A DNA stretch of 42,521 bases, taken from the NCBI GenBank assembly GCA_035296965.1, contig DATGZX010000153.1:1-42521 (forward strand), in the 5' to 3' direction. Both the position numbers and the translations under genes were made by a program. Below, one piece after another: positions 24,436 to 33,347 of the stretch (position 1 is the first letter of the stretch; each line of letters opens with the position of its first letter). This stretch comes from DATGZX01 sp035296965 (GTDB lineage: Bacteria; Planctomycetota; Planctomycetia; Gemmatales; Gemmataceae). The notes beneath the pieces are model-generated. The model was not told where the DNA came from and made no database searches. It worked only from the letters and a program-made list of their open reading frames with translations.

Positions 24436-24735
24436 GGCCTTGCCGCCTTTGGCCGCTTTGCCGACCACCTGCACTTCCTCGTCCGGGGCGAACCGGGCGT
24501 GTTCGACCTCGCCGGCTTCGTCTCGCAGTGCGACCTCGAACTTGCCCGCGTCCGCGCCATCCCCGACCTTGGTTGCGTCGCAGATAGTTCTCGGGCCGTC
24601 GAACCCTGGAATCAGGACGATGTCGCCCAGGCTCAGGTCCGTAATCTTCCTCGAGGTGCCCGTCGCCTTCTCTGCCTCGGTGCTCTTGGCCTTTTCGGTG
24701 TGGGCCGAATCCATCGCTGTCTTCTTGCTTGCCAT
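24085..24735 (-). CDS. HARE-HTH domain protein
   Basis: The product is 216 aa. Residues about 30-95 form a small beta-rich region (LSLGDIVLIPGFDGPRTICD ... FEVALRDEAGEVEHARF). A Lys/Ala-rich disordered linker spans about 95-145. The winged-helix HARE-HTH domain occupies about 145-216 (SALDAAAKVLGENGEPMNCQ ... GYWKSPGGLTPHATLYSAIL ... KADRGKFGLS). HARE-HTH modules bind DNA or chromatin in both restriction systems and eukaryotic regulators. Stand-alone versions with a basic linker are common in planctomycetes and may be nucleoid or regulatory proteins. GGGAG precedes the ATG at 24735. A truncated duplicate lies at 21314. Confidence 0.85.
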   Translation of the reverse strand: MASKKTAMDSAHTEKAKSTEAEKATGTSRKITDLSLGDIVLIPGFDGPRTICDATKVGDGADAGKFEVALRDEAGEVEHARFAPDEEVQVVGKAAKGGKASPVPAESAARKTSSKAKGTKNKGSKPEGAKKAEKAPKATKEKKTSALDAAAKVLGENGEPMNCQEMIKAMSDKGYWKSPGGLTPHATLYSAILREIKSKGKEARFKKADRGKFGLS

Positions 24736-25028
24736 GATGCATCTCCCTTTCTGCGTAGCTGTAGGTGTTCGCCTCGCGCCAATCGCGATGCAACAGGGAC
24801 AGTGAGTTACCTCGCGGGCGGGAGGACAGCAAGCGCAGTAAGCAGGATTTTAGGCTGTTTTTTGGACGTGCGTTTGGCGGCGGGCACGCGTTGGATCAGA
24901 GCAGTTTTGTGGTTGGGAGCTGCTTGGCAACAGCCAAGAACGGCTTCGGCCCGAAGATTGCGACGTGACCATCCGCAGAGAGATGGCCCAGAGACGACCG
25001 CATCATCCCGTGCTGAATATGCTGCACC
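24736..25028. other. gap without recognisable genes
   Basis: About 290 bp carry the HARE-HTH promoter side and the 3' flank of the enolase-superfamily gene. No supported gene, terminator or repeat was seen. Confidence 0.4.
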
Positions 25029-26153
25029 TCAATCGTCTTGGCACGCATGCGCCCGGACCACCTGCCAGTCCACCTCGACGCCGAGGCCCGGCCGGTCCGT
25101 GATCGTCACCACGGGGCCACGGATGTCGATCGGATCCTTCACGATGCGTGCCTCGTGATAAACCGGGCCGAGCATGTCGCCTGGGTACTTCTCGACCTGC
25201 AGGTTCGGTGTGGCGACGACAAGGTGGGCCATGGCAGCGGTGCCGACATCCCATTCCAGGTTCGAACCGATGCTGCACGCCACGCCATGCTGGGCCGCGA
25301 ACTCGGCGATGGCGCGCGACTTGGTGATGCCGCCGTTCTTGCCGGGGTAGACGCTGATCACGTCGCAGCAGTCGTTGCGGATCAGCTCGTGCGCATGGGC
25401 CAGGTCGAAGCAGATGTCGTCGGCCATCACCGGCGGCCTGGTCTCGCGGCGGACGCGGGCCAGGCTGGCGTAGTCGCCATCGGGCGTCGGCTGCTCGTTG
25501 AGGGCAATGCAGCAATCATCAAGGGCCTTCATGCAGGCCACTGCGGTATCGGCATCCCAGCCGCAGTTCGCGTCGATTGTCAGCGCCCGCTCGGGGCCGA
25601 TCGCCTCGCGGACGGCACGAACGCGGGCGATGTCGGCCTCGGGCTGGCCGCCGACCTTGACCTTGATCGTGTCGAAGCCCTCGGCGACCAGCTCCAGGGC
25701 GCGAGCCCGCGCCCGCTCTGGTTCGTAGGCGCCCATCGAGAAACGGCAGCGAATGGAGCGCGGCCGGACAGCGCCACCGAGCAGCTCGTACACCGGTTTG
25801 CCCGCGGCCTTGCCCTGGATGTCCCAGCACGCCATTTCCAGCGCGGCCTTGGCGAACCAGTTGTGCCGCGTCGCACCATCCATGCGCTGCCCGATCGTCG
25901 CCAGGTCGTGCGGGTCGCAGTCCAAGAGGAGGGGAGCTAGCACGCGTTCGACAAGCGCCTGGGCGCCCCAGGCCGTCTCGCCGCTCCAGATCGGCATCAC
26001 GGTCGCCTCGCCGACGCCATCGATGCCGGCATCGGTGCCGAGGCGCACCAGCAGGTAACGCGACTCGGTATGCGTGCCGAGGGCGCTGATCATGCGGCGC
26101 GCGGGGATCAGGGGAATGCACACCTGGAAGGTTTCGACATGGGTAATCTTCAT
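25029..26153 (-). CDS. mandelate racemase/muconate lactonizing-type enzyme
   Basis: The product is 374 aa, typical for the enolase superfamily. An N-terminal capping domain (MKITHVETFQVCIPL) precedes the barrel. Catalytic features are K-x-K in DTIKVKVGG, the metal ligands D in LTIDANCGW, E in ALNEQP and D in VMADDICF, and K in GKNGGITKS. The second-half lysine and K-x-K pattern fit the muconate lactonizing subgroup (cycloisomerase, o-succinylbenzoate synthase, dipeptide epimerase). The substrate cannot be told. No strong ribosome binding site marks the start; ATG 26162 is an alternative. It is divergent from an MFS transporter gene across about 100 bp, suggesting a shared regulatory region and that the transporter imports its substrate. 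Confidence 0.85.
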   Translation of the reverse strand: MKITHVETFQVCIPLIPARRMISALGTHTESRYLLVRLGTDAGIDGVGEATVMPIWSGETAWGAQALVERVLAPLLLDCDPHDLATIGQRMDGATRHNWFAKAALEMACWDIQGKAAGKPVYELLGGAVRPRSIRCRFSMGAYEPERARARALELVAEGFDTIKVKVGGQPEADIARVRAVREAIGPERALTIDANCGWDADTAVACMKALDDCCIALNEQPTPDGDYASLARVRRETRPPVMADDICFDLAHAHELIRNDCCDVISVYPGKNGGITKSRAIAEFAAQHGVACSIGSNLEWDVGTAAMAHLVVATPNLQVEKYPGDMLGPVYHEARIVKDPIDIRGPVVTITDRPGLGVEVDWQVVRAHACQDD

Positions 26154-26250
26154 GGCGCTCATCCGCAAGCCAGGAATTTTGCACAAAGGCCGAATCTAGT
26201 CTATTATGGCGCGGATCGCCCGGCATCATCCTGCCGTCAAGGAATGACCC

Positions 26251-27588
26251 ATGTCCGAGCCGATTCTCTACCCATCCATCGTGCGGCCGACGCGCGTGCG
26301 CTATGGCGTGCTGGCATTTCTGGGGGTGCTGGCGCTCGTGTTCTACGTCGATCGCCTCTGCATTGGCCAGGCGGCGCTTAGCATTCAGGAGGACTTGGAG
26401 ATCTCGAAGGACGAGATGGGCTGGATCTTCTCGGCCTTCACCCTCGCCTATTGCCTCTTCGAGGTGCCGACCGGGGCGTGGAGCGATCGGTATGGCTCGC
26501 GCGGCGTGCTGACCCGGATTGTGCTCTGGTGGTCGGCCTTCACGGCGCTCACGGGGGCGGCGGCGGGATTCTGGTCTCTTCTGAGCATCCGGTTCCTGTT
26601 CGGCGCAGGCGAGGCCGGTGCGTTCCCCAATACCGCCCGGGTGCTGACGCGCTGGTTTCCGCCAGATCGGCGCGGCCCGGCGCAGGGGCTGATCAACACC
26701 CTGGCCCTGATTGGCGGAGCGGTTGCCCCGGTGGCGGCGGCGTACTTGATCAAGTCAATCGGCTGGCGCTGGACTTTCCTGGTCTTCGCGCTGCCCGGCC
26801 TGCTGTGGGCCGTCGCCTTTTACTGGTGGTTCCGGGACGACCCGGCCGAACACCCGATGGTCAACGAGGCGGAGCGTGACCTGATCATGGGCAGTGCCCC
26901 AGCGCCGGGGGGAACGGAACACCCGCCCATCCCGTGGCGCGCGGTGGTCCAGAACGCGAACGTCTGGCTCCTCGGCAGTGTTCTCGCGTGCGCTGCTTTC
27001 AATACCTACCTCTTCTTCTTCTGGTATCCGTCCTATCTGAATGAAGCGCGCGGTACGGACCCAATCACCACAGGCTGGCTGGCCGGCCTGGTCCTCTGCG
27101 GCGGTGCCGCCGGGGCCATGAGCGGCGGCATCCTGATCGATTGGCTTATTCGCCGCACCGGTCAGCGCCGCCGCTGCCGGTGCGGCCTCGGATTCAGCGC
27201 GCTGGCGTCCGCCGCGACGTTGCTGCTTTTGGGCGCTCAGACCGACGCGACGTTGCTGTCGACGCTGTGGATGGCGGCCGGCATGTTCGCCATTAACGCC
27301 ACGCTTGCCAACTGGTGGGGCGCGGCCACGGACGTGAGCGGCCGCCACGTGGGGGCGCTGTTCGGCCTGATGAATGCGATGGGCGGTCTTGGGGCAGTCA
27401 TGTCGCCGCCTTTTCTGGGCCGGTTCGTTCAGTACCTGGGTTCTCTTGGCTATGAGGGCCGGGCGCAGTGGACCCCCGCCTTCTTCGTCTATGCCGGCGT
27501 GCTCCTGGTCGGGGCTTTCGGCTGGCTGCTGATCGACACGACCCGGCCGGTCCAGGCCGAAGCGCCCGTCACGTCAGAAACCGCTTGA
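26251..27588 (+). CDS. MFS transporter, anion:cation symporter type
   Basis: The product is 445 aa with about twelve membrane segments. The N-terminal half has ALVFYVDRLCIGQAALSIQE and EVPTGAWSDRYGSRGVLTR (loop 2-3 motif), then FLFGAGEAGAFPNTARVLTR. These are hallmarks of the ACS family that carries sugar acids and other organic anions (GudP/ExuT-like). AAGGA precedes the ATG. The gene is divergent from the enolase-superfamily enzyme and its 3' end overlaps the convergent DMFase-like gene by 20 bp. A carboxylate substrate processed by the neighbours is a reasonable inference. Confidence 0.85.
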   Translation: MSEPILYPSIVRPTRVRYGVLAFLGVLALVFYVDRLCIGQAALSIQEDLEISKDEMGWIFSAFTLAYCLFEVPTGAWSDRYGSRGVLTRIVLWWSAFTALTGAAAGFWSLLSIRFLFGAGEAGAFPNTARVLTRWFPPDRRGPAQGLINTLALIGGAVAPVAAAYLIKSIGWRWTFLVFALPGLLWAVAFYWWFRDDPAEHPMVNEAERDLIMGSAPAPGGTEHPPIPWRAVVQNANVWLLGSVLACAAFNTYLFFFWYPSYLNEARGTDPITTGWLAGLVLCGGAAGAMSGGILIDWLIRRTGQRRRCRCGLGFSALASAATLLLLGAQTDATLLSTLWMAAGMFAINATLANWWGAATDVSGRHVGALFGLMNAMGGLGAVMSPPFLGRFVQYLGSLGYEGRAQWTPAFFVYAGVLLVGAFGWLLIDTTRPVQAEAPVTSETA

Positions 27589-29131
27589 GCACATTCGCCG
27601 TGATCCGCGAGCAGGTATCCTCGCACAAAAGTGCGGAGGGAAACGTGATCGACCCGACTGAGAAAACTTCACCGCCGCTGGGCGTGTCGAAATAGACCAT
27701 GTGCGCGCCCCCCTCATCAGGATTCAGGCCGCGAGCCAGCAGCTCGATGTTGGCCGGCGAGCTGGGGCTGATCTTGTCCGTTTCGTGTCCCGAGGCGCCA
27801 TCGCCGTAGCGCTCGTGTAGGGTCGTAAGGCCAAAACGGTGGCCGTGGAGCAGTCCGGTGCCGGCGAAGACCCAGTGGCCCGGGTTGACGACCTCGTAGG
27901 GCGCCACGGTCATCGCGCCGGGGTCGGTGAAGACGACGCCGAGCAGGTTTGCCTCCGACTCGACATGGGCATGGAAGCGGCTCTCGCGGCCGGCAGGCCA
28001 CGAGTTCAGGCAGCGCATGGTCTGGCCGCCATCGAGCAGCTCAACCGGGCAGTTGATGCCGTTGCCGCCTAGGTACATCAATCGGCCGCCGCGCTCGAAG
28101 ACCCAGTTCTTGACGCGGCGGTACATCGCCTCGGTCCAGTACTCCGGGTGCGTGTTGAGCACGAGGACGCGGTAAGCGTCGAGGTCGAGCACGCCGGAGT
28201 GCAGTTGTTCGTCGGCGTAGAGATCGTAGGCCAACTTCTCGCGCTCCAGCCAGCCAAGCAGCCGCCACTCCGCAGGCGCCAGGTGGCACGCCTGCCGCCC
28301 CTCAATCGGATCAGTACATTCGACGTCCGCGGGGACGAAGTTGTACGGTTCAGGCCGGTCGAACGATAGCGGAGCGAACTCGGCTGAACTCTTCCACTCG
28401 CCGTAACTCTCGCCGCGATAGCGCGGCAGGTCGCTCTTGGAATTGACGATCGGTCGATCGAGTACGTGAGCGGCCATGATGTAGTTGCTGCGGCCGCCGA
28501 ACGCGTTGTAGGCGTTCCATGTATTCGTCGAGGCGAGCACCGCGACTGGTGCAGTCGGCTTGCGGGGACCGACCACGAGGGGGAAGGAGAAGAACGCCCC
28601 CGATTCGCCACGTGCATGAAAATAATACAGGCCGGTACGCTCCGGCGCGGCGATGACCTGGCCGTGCTCGCCGTGGCCGCTGTCCCAGCGTACCCCGGTT
28701 TCGACGACATGCTCGTCGGGCAAGAGCTGCATGATGGCGCGCGGGCCGTGGTTATCGTACCAGCCGATATTGCGGACGAACTCCTTGCGCAGACCGTAAC
28801 GCCACAGGCCGAGCTTGTAGGGCTCGACGGAATGGACGCGGAACTGGACGCGATCCCCGTCCTGGCACCACTTGGGCCACGCATAGCCGAGCAGGCGGTC
28901 CGAGAGCATGCGGAAGTGGACCGGCCGCTCCGCCGCAACCTGGACGCGCACGCGCTTCGACCCGTAGCCGGAGCGACTCAGGCAGACTTCGTACTCGCCC
29001 GCCGGTAAGTCCGCGTGGACGGCCCCCGAGGGCCACGACCGGACCATCGCCTCCGCGCCGGCGCCGTGCAACTCGAGCGCCACGTCAGGCAAGGCGGCAT
29101 AATATTCGTCACTGACGTAGCCGATTAGCAT
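27569..29131 (-). CDS. N,N-dimethylformamidase large-subunit-like protein
   Basis: The product is 520 aa. The C-terminal two-thirds match the DMFase beta-subunit-like domain: TNTWNAYNAFGGRSNY, LNTHPEYWTEAMYRRVKNWV and ERGGRLMYLGGNGINC. These lie in a glutamine-amidotransferase-like fold. The N-terminal 100 residues form a beta-sandwich-like region (LPAGEYEVCLSRSGYGSKRV). There is no signal peptide, so it is cytoplasmic. True DMFase hydrolyses dimethylformamide and has a small alpha subunit; none is encoded nearby, so the substrate is probably another amide or the activity differs. GGGG lies a few bases before the ATG at 29131. It overlaps the convergent MFS gene by 20 bp and follows a DUF1501 relic. 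Confidence 0.75.
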   Translation of the reverse strand: MLIGYVSDEYYAALPDVALELHGAGAEAMVRSWPSGAVHADLPAGEYEVCLSRSGYGSKRVRVQVAAERPVHFRMLSDRLLGYAWPKWCQDGDRVQFRVHSVEPYKLGLWRYGLRKEFVRNIGWYDNHGPRAIMQLLPDEHVVETGVRWDSGHGEHGQVIAAPERTGLYYFHARGESGAFFSFPLVVGPRKPTAPVAVLASTNTWNAYNAFGGRSNYIMAAHVLDRPIVNSKSDLPRYRGESYGEWKSSAEFAPLSFDRPEPYNFVPADVECTDPIEGRQACHLAPAEWRLLGWLEREKLAYDLYADEQLHSGVLDLDAYRVLVLNTHPEYWTEAMYRRVKNWVFERGGRLMYLGGNGINCPVELLDGGQTMRCLNSWPAGRESRFHAHVESEANLLGVVFTDPGAMTVAPYEVVNPGHWVFAGTGLLHGHRFGLTTLHERYGDGASGHETDKISPSSPANIELLARGLNPDEGGAHMVYFDTPSGGEVFSVGSITFPSALLCEDTCSRITANVLKRFLT

Positions 29132-29156
29132 GAATTACCCCGCCGGGGCCGCGGCT

Positions 29157-29471
29157 TTACGTGGGACAGTCTTCCCAAGCCGTCCAACGCTCGAATCCCC
29201 GAATCACCCGCCCCCATGCGCCATCGGTATCGGCTGGCCCGCGCGGTCGTGAATCGGCATGTCCGGGTCGATACCTAAGACGCTTGTAGATCGTCGCGCA
29301 CACATCGGCAGAGCCGCAGGTCGGATCGAGCACGAGATCGGCGGGATCGGTCGTCATTAGAATGCAACGTGCGACGATTTTCAATGCGGTTTGCACGATG
29401 CAAACCTTCTCGCCACCCAGTTGGTTCTGCCCCACCGTCGCTTTGGCACCCTCGGACTTAGCAGCTTTGCT
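29157..29471 (-). pseudogene. chimeric relic: DNA methyltransferase fragment joined to DUF1501 tail
   Basis: In one minus-strand frame the sequence reads LGGEKVCIVQTALKIVARC then ILMTTDPADLVLDPTCGS, the part of an adenine-type DNA methyltransferase that ends in its SAM-binding motif I. It then runs directly into DVCATIYKRL. After a one-base shift it continues LGIDPDMPIHDRAGQPIPM then HGGRVIRGF, the C-terminus of a DUF1501 protein; compare GVDSETTVPDQVGRPIPI in the protein at 39196. Neither parent gene is otherwise present here. The frame is closed upstream by a stop at 29472. It lies 25 bp upstream of the DMFase-like gene on the same strand. Confidence 0.6.
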
Positions 29472-29844
29472 TTAATGATGGATCCAGTTGTGGCAAACTG
29501 AGTCCCTTATAATTCTGCCCGCGGCTTACACAGACTTTCGCCGGGTCTTTTTGGAGACATATTCCTTCGTCTCTCTGAAAATGCCGCCCTTCGCGTATGG
29601 CCCTGGTCTGTATTTTCTAGGCTGCTCTTCTTTCCGTTCCTTCACTGCATCTATCTAGATCCTGGCGCGCCGCCCCTTCACTACCCAGGCTGAAGTCCGG
29701 AAAAAATCGGAGGAATTTTTGCAGACTTGAGCCAGCGATTACGCACTGAGAATAGCAACCCCTACGAGGCTTGAATAAGAGTGCGGTCTCGAACCGCAGC
29801 CTGGGTTTCTATTGCCACAATTGATTACGGAAAAAGGTGTTAGC
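29472..29844. other. leader region of the beta-helix surface protein
   Basis: No gene is supported. The stretch is less GC-rich than its surroundings. A short hairpin, TGCGGT with ACCGCA around a five-base loop, lies at 29782-29798, 47 bp before the ATG of the next gene, and could sit in its 5' leader. Confidence 0.4.
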
Positions 29845-32832
29845 ATGTTGCGCTCTCGACGCCAGTGGCTGAGCCGGCTGTTTTTCGAAGTTTCGAAGGT
29901 CCGTGCCAAGCGGCAGCACCAGGCCAGGCGCTTCCCCCGCCGGCTCGTGCTGGAAACCCTGGAGGAACGCCTGGTGCCCTCGGTCACCGTGACCAACCCC
30001 CTGGATACGACCATTGGCAATGAGATCTCGCTGCGCCAGGCCATCACCATGGTCAACAATGGGCAGGTCTCCGATAACACCGTGATTCTCCCGGCCGGAA
30101 CCTACGTCAATCTCAGCGGCGCCCTCGGTATCAGCCACTCCTTGAACCTGGAGGGCGCCGGCCCGATAAGCACGATCATCTCCGGCGGAGGCACCGACCG
30201 GGTATTCGTGGTTTTCACCGGGAACACGGTGGACCTCCAGATTTCCGGAGTCACGATCCGCGATGGCGTCACCACCGGCAGCGGCGGCGGCATCGCTGTA
30301 GTGGACTCTTCCGCCTCATCGCTGAGCCTGACCAACTCCATCGTCACGGGCAACACCGCCGATTCGAGCGCCGGCAGTACTAGTGAGTATGGCGGCGGCA
30401 TCGACGTCACCAGCGGCAGCGTGACCTTGACCAACTCGCAAGTCACTGACAATCGGCTGTTGGGCTCGAGGGACCTTGGCGGGGGCATCTACGCGGGCAG
30501 CGGCTGCACCGGCGTCACCCTTACCAACAGCTCCCTTAGCGGCAACACGGGAAGCTCGGGCGGCGGTGGGCTCGAGATGGTTACCGGCGCCGCCAACTTA
30601 ACCGTGACCGGGTGCACGATCAGCGACAACGTGGCCGCGAACGGCTTCACCGACGGTGGAGGAATCGCAGCGGAAACCACCGGCGCTGTGACTATCAGCG
30701 ACAGTTCCATTACGAACAACTCCTGCATGGGAAACGGCGGGGGCGGGGGCGTTGCCATCTTCGGTGCCAGCACATCCAGCATTACCTTCAGCCAGGACAC
30801 GGTGACCGGTAACCAGGTCGTCAATGGCTATGGCGGCGGCATCGATGACGAGATCCCATGCCCGATGACGGTACAGGGCTGCACGATCAGCGATAACAGT
30901 GCCGCGCTGTCCGGCGGCGGCATCAGCGCACGCAATGGTTCGGACACCACCATTACCGGCACCCTGTTGACCGACAACGTAGCGGCCACGAATCCGGGGG
31001 GCACAACCACAGGCATCGGGGGTGGCGGACTATTTGTGATTGATGGCACGGTCGAAATCAGCAACAGCACGATCAGTGACAACGTGGTCGACGCCCCAGG
31101 GGCAGGTGGCGGTGTCCTGCTGACGACCTTCTTCTCGACCGGTTCGGAGGCGACCGTCAGTTATTGCTCGTTCGCTGGCAATGTGGCCGCTACTGATGGC
31201 GGCGCCCTTTGCGCGCAGGACGACTACGGCATCAACGTCAGCAATAGCACGTTCGCAGGCAATGTGGCCCAGAACGGTGACGGCGGCGCCATTGATAACG
31301 CCGGTCAGAACGCCCGGCTGACGAGCGATACTTTGCAGTCTAATATCGCAGAGGGACTGGGCGGCACCGGCGGCGCGCTCTACAGCAGCAGCACCGGCAA
31401 CGTGACGATGTTCTACTGCCTGGTCCTGGATAATAGCGCCACCGGCGAAGGGGGCGGCATCGCCCAAACCAGTGCCTCGCTTACCATCGCCGCGTCCCAG
31501 TTCACTGCCAACGCCGCTGCCGTGTATGGCGGTGCGGTTTATGTGGCAACCCCTTTCAACCTCGTCAACTCCACGCTCAACGGCAATCAGGCGGAGGACG
31601 CCGGCGGCGGCGCGTTTGTCGATTACACTTCCTCTACTGCCAGCCAGATCATCAACGACACATTTACACTCAACACGGCCGCGGCTACGGGCGGCGGCAT
31701 CTGCGAGTCGGACGGTCCCTTGACGTTCCTCAATGACACGATTAACGCGAATGTCGCTGCCACGAGCAAAGGCGGAGGAGTTTTGCTACTCAAGAGCGGC
31801 AGCGGCTTCCAAAACACGATCGTCGCTGGGAATAGCGCGGTCAGCAATGTCTCCGGCCCTGATGTCTTTCTCGTCGCCGGCCAGACCCTTATCGACAACG
31901 GCGGCAATTTGATCGGTGCCTTGGGGCCGCCGAATGGCAATACCGGCTTCGGCGCCAGCACCAAGACTGGCAACCCCGACCTCGGGCCCCTCGAAGATAA
32001 CGGACTGAATGCCGCCGGCGTCAAGGCGGCCGGTGGGCCCAGCAGTTTGCAGATCGTTCAAACTGAAGCGCTGCTGCCGGGAAGCCTGGCCATCGGCGCG
32101 GGAGTTCCCAGCAGCTCCGTCCTGGACCACAACGACCAGCGCGGTTTCCCGCGTCCCGGTCCTGCCGGCATCTCCATCGGTGCATATGAGCCGCAGTACA
32201 GCGCGAATGCCAACAACGACCAGATCTTCATCGAAAACGTTTATGAAGTTCTCCTCGGCCGTGTCGCCGACTCCGGCGGCATGGCGTTTTGGGTCAATCA
32301 GCTCCGGCAAGGTTCAACGCTCAGCGGCGTCGTCTCAGGCATCGAAAGTTCGGGCGAGTCCGAGCAAGACGTGGTCCAAAGTCTCTATGAGCGCTACCTG
32401 CATCGTGCTGCCGACCCAGGCGGGCTCACGACCTTTGAGAACGAACTGGCCAGCGACACCACCATCGAACAAGTAGCGACGGCGCTGATGGGCTCCGCGG
32501 AATACTACCAACTGCACGGCGGCAACACTCTCGGCTTCGTCTATGCCATCTATGAGGATGGCTTGAACCGTGTTCCGGATCCTGCCGGTTTAAGTTTCTT
32601 CTTACAGAAACTTGACGGTGGCACTTCGCAGGCCGGGGCGGCGGCCTTGATTGTCGGCTCAGGAGAGTATCAAACCGATCTGGTAGAAGCGGATTATGAA
32701 GCCTTGCTGGGTCGACCGGCGGATCCGAGCGGCCTGTCCACCGGCCTGACTGATCTGTCGTCCGGGCTCTTCGATCAGGCCTATCTTTCCTTCATTCTCG
32801 GTAGCACGGAGAGCTTTGACAAACGCACGTAA
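29845..32832 (+). CDS. beta-helix surface protein with DUF4214 repeats
   Basis: The product is 995 aa. The N-terminus is basic and contains LVLETLEERLVPS (residues 35-46), the 'LE.LE.R' motif that planctomycetes place at the start of many large exported proteins in lieu of a plain signal peptide. Residues about 50-760 form a right-handed parallel beta-helix made of short repeats (GGGI, NSTISDN, SGNTA), as in polymorphic outer-membrane-like proteins. Residues about 790-990 carry DUF4214-type units (FIENVYEVLLGRVADSGGMA, YERYLHRAADPGG, YEDGLNRVPDPAG, YEALLGRPADPSG). Cell-surface adhesion or glycan binding is likely by family. The start was moved to 29845, where AAAGGTG lies upstream. No sortase-like or PEP-type anchor is visible at the C-terminus. 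Confidence 0.85.
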   Translation: MLRSRRQWLSRLFFEVSKVRAKRQHQARRFPRRLVLETLEERLVPSVTVTNPLDTTIGNEISLRQAITMVNNGQVSDNTVILPAGTYVNLSGALGISHSLNLEGAGPISTIISGGGTDRVFVVFTGNTVDLQISGVTIRDGVTTGSGGGIAVVDSSASSLSLTNSIVTGNTADSSAGSTSEYGGGIDVTSGSVTLTNSQVTDNRLLGSRDLGGGIYAGSGCTGVTLTNSSLSGNTGSSGGGGLEMVTGAANLTVTGCTISDNVAANGFTDGGGIAAETTGAVTISDSSITNNSCMGNGGGGGVAIFGASTSSITFSQDTVTGNQVVNGYGGGIDDEIPCPMTVQGCTISDNSAALSGGGISARNGSDTTITGTLLTDNVAATNPGGTTTGIGGGGLFVIDGTVEISNSTISDNVVDAPGAGGGVLLTTFFSTGSEATVSYCSFAGNVAATDGGALCAQDDYGINVSNSTFAGNVAQNGDGGAIDNAGQNARLTSDTLQSNIAEGLGGTGGALYSSSTGNVTMFYCLVLDNSATGEGGGIAQTSASLTIAASQFTANAAAVYGGAVYVATPFNLVNSTLNGNQAEDAGGGAFVDYTSSTASQIINDTFTLNTAAATGGGICESDGPLTFLNDTINANVAATSKGGGVLLLKSGSGFQNTIVAGNSAVSNVSGPDVFLVAGQTLIDNGGNLIGALGPPNGNTGFGASTKTGNPDLGPLEDNGLNAAGVKAAGGPSSLQIVQTEALLPGSLAIGAGVPSSSVLDHNDQRGFPRPGPAGISIGAYEPQYSANANNDQIFIENVYEVLLGRVADSGGMAFWVNQLRQGSTLSGVVSGIESSGESEQDVVQSLYERYLHRAADPGGLTTFENELASDTTIEQVATALMGSAEYYQLHGGNTLGFVYAIYEDGLNRVPDPAGLSFFLQKLDGGTSQAGAAALIVGSGEYQTDLVEADYEALLGRPADPSGLSTGLTDLSSGLFDQAYLSFILGSTESFDKRT

Positions 32833-33347
32833 AGACATTGCGCACGAACAGGTTTGACGAAAAGGACATAAGCGTCGTTTTAAAAAGCCATTGTTTGTGG
32901 GTGCCCAAATTCTGGGCGCGCCGTCGGATTTCTTGACATGAGAATGCGACGCGACTGCCCTAACGCGGTTGCAGCTCAAGTCGCCCTGAATAACAATAGC
33001 CCCATTTCCACGAAACTGGAGCCATCATTCCGCCCGCATGGCAGCGCAGGTGAAGTACTCGCGTGTTCGCGTCGCGTGAGCCGATTCCTCATCAGCCCGG
33101 CTGCTGCCAACGAACTGCGGTTTCACGTACGGCCGAACCCCCAAAAGGCGCGTCGGCGAGTCGGGACCGACGCGCGCAAAAAGTGCGCCCGTAACCGCGG
33201 TAGCTGCCCATGTTTGCAGAATGATGGTTGTCTGCAACCAGTGCCCGAGTAACATCAATGGAGTTATCCGGATTCTTGCTCAAGGAATCGTTGCTCCACC
33301 GGAACCCCGAGCCTTGGCGCAATCTTAATTCAAAAAAGATGCAAGTC
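32833..33347. other. 515-bp intergenic gap holding repeat copy C
   Basis: Apart from the dispersed repeat at 32986-33085, no gene or terminator is supported. The open frame running into the hydrolase gene from 33228 lacks protein character before 33339. Confidence 0.45.
32986..33085 (+). repeat. dispersed intergenic repeat, copy C
   Basis: This copy has CTGAATAACAATAGCCCCAT, then CACGAAACTGGAGCCATCAT, then GTACTCGCGTG and GTCGCGTGA. The first part matches copy D, and the core and 3' part match copies A and B with more divergence. Orientation is the same as in the other copies. Confidence 0.55.

Noticed and set aside
24181..25158. 325-codon open frame on the plus strand
   Set aside because: Antisense to the HARE-HTH gene for most of its length; its Leu/Arg-rich composition mirrors the Lys/Ala-rich linker.
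30270..31800. Many recurring GGCGGCGGCATC-type motifs
   Set aside because: They encode the GGGI turns of the beta-helix repeats; spacing is irregular and coding, so this is not a CRISPR or intergenic repeat array.
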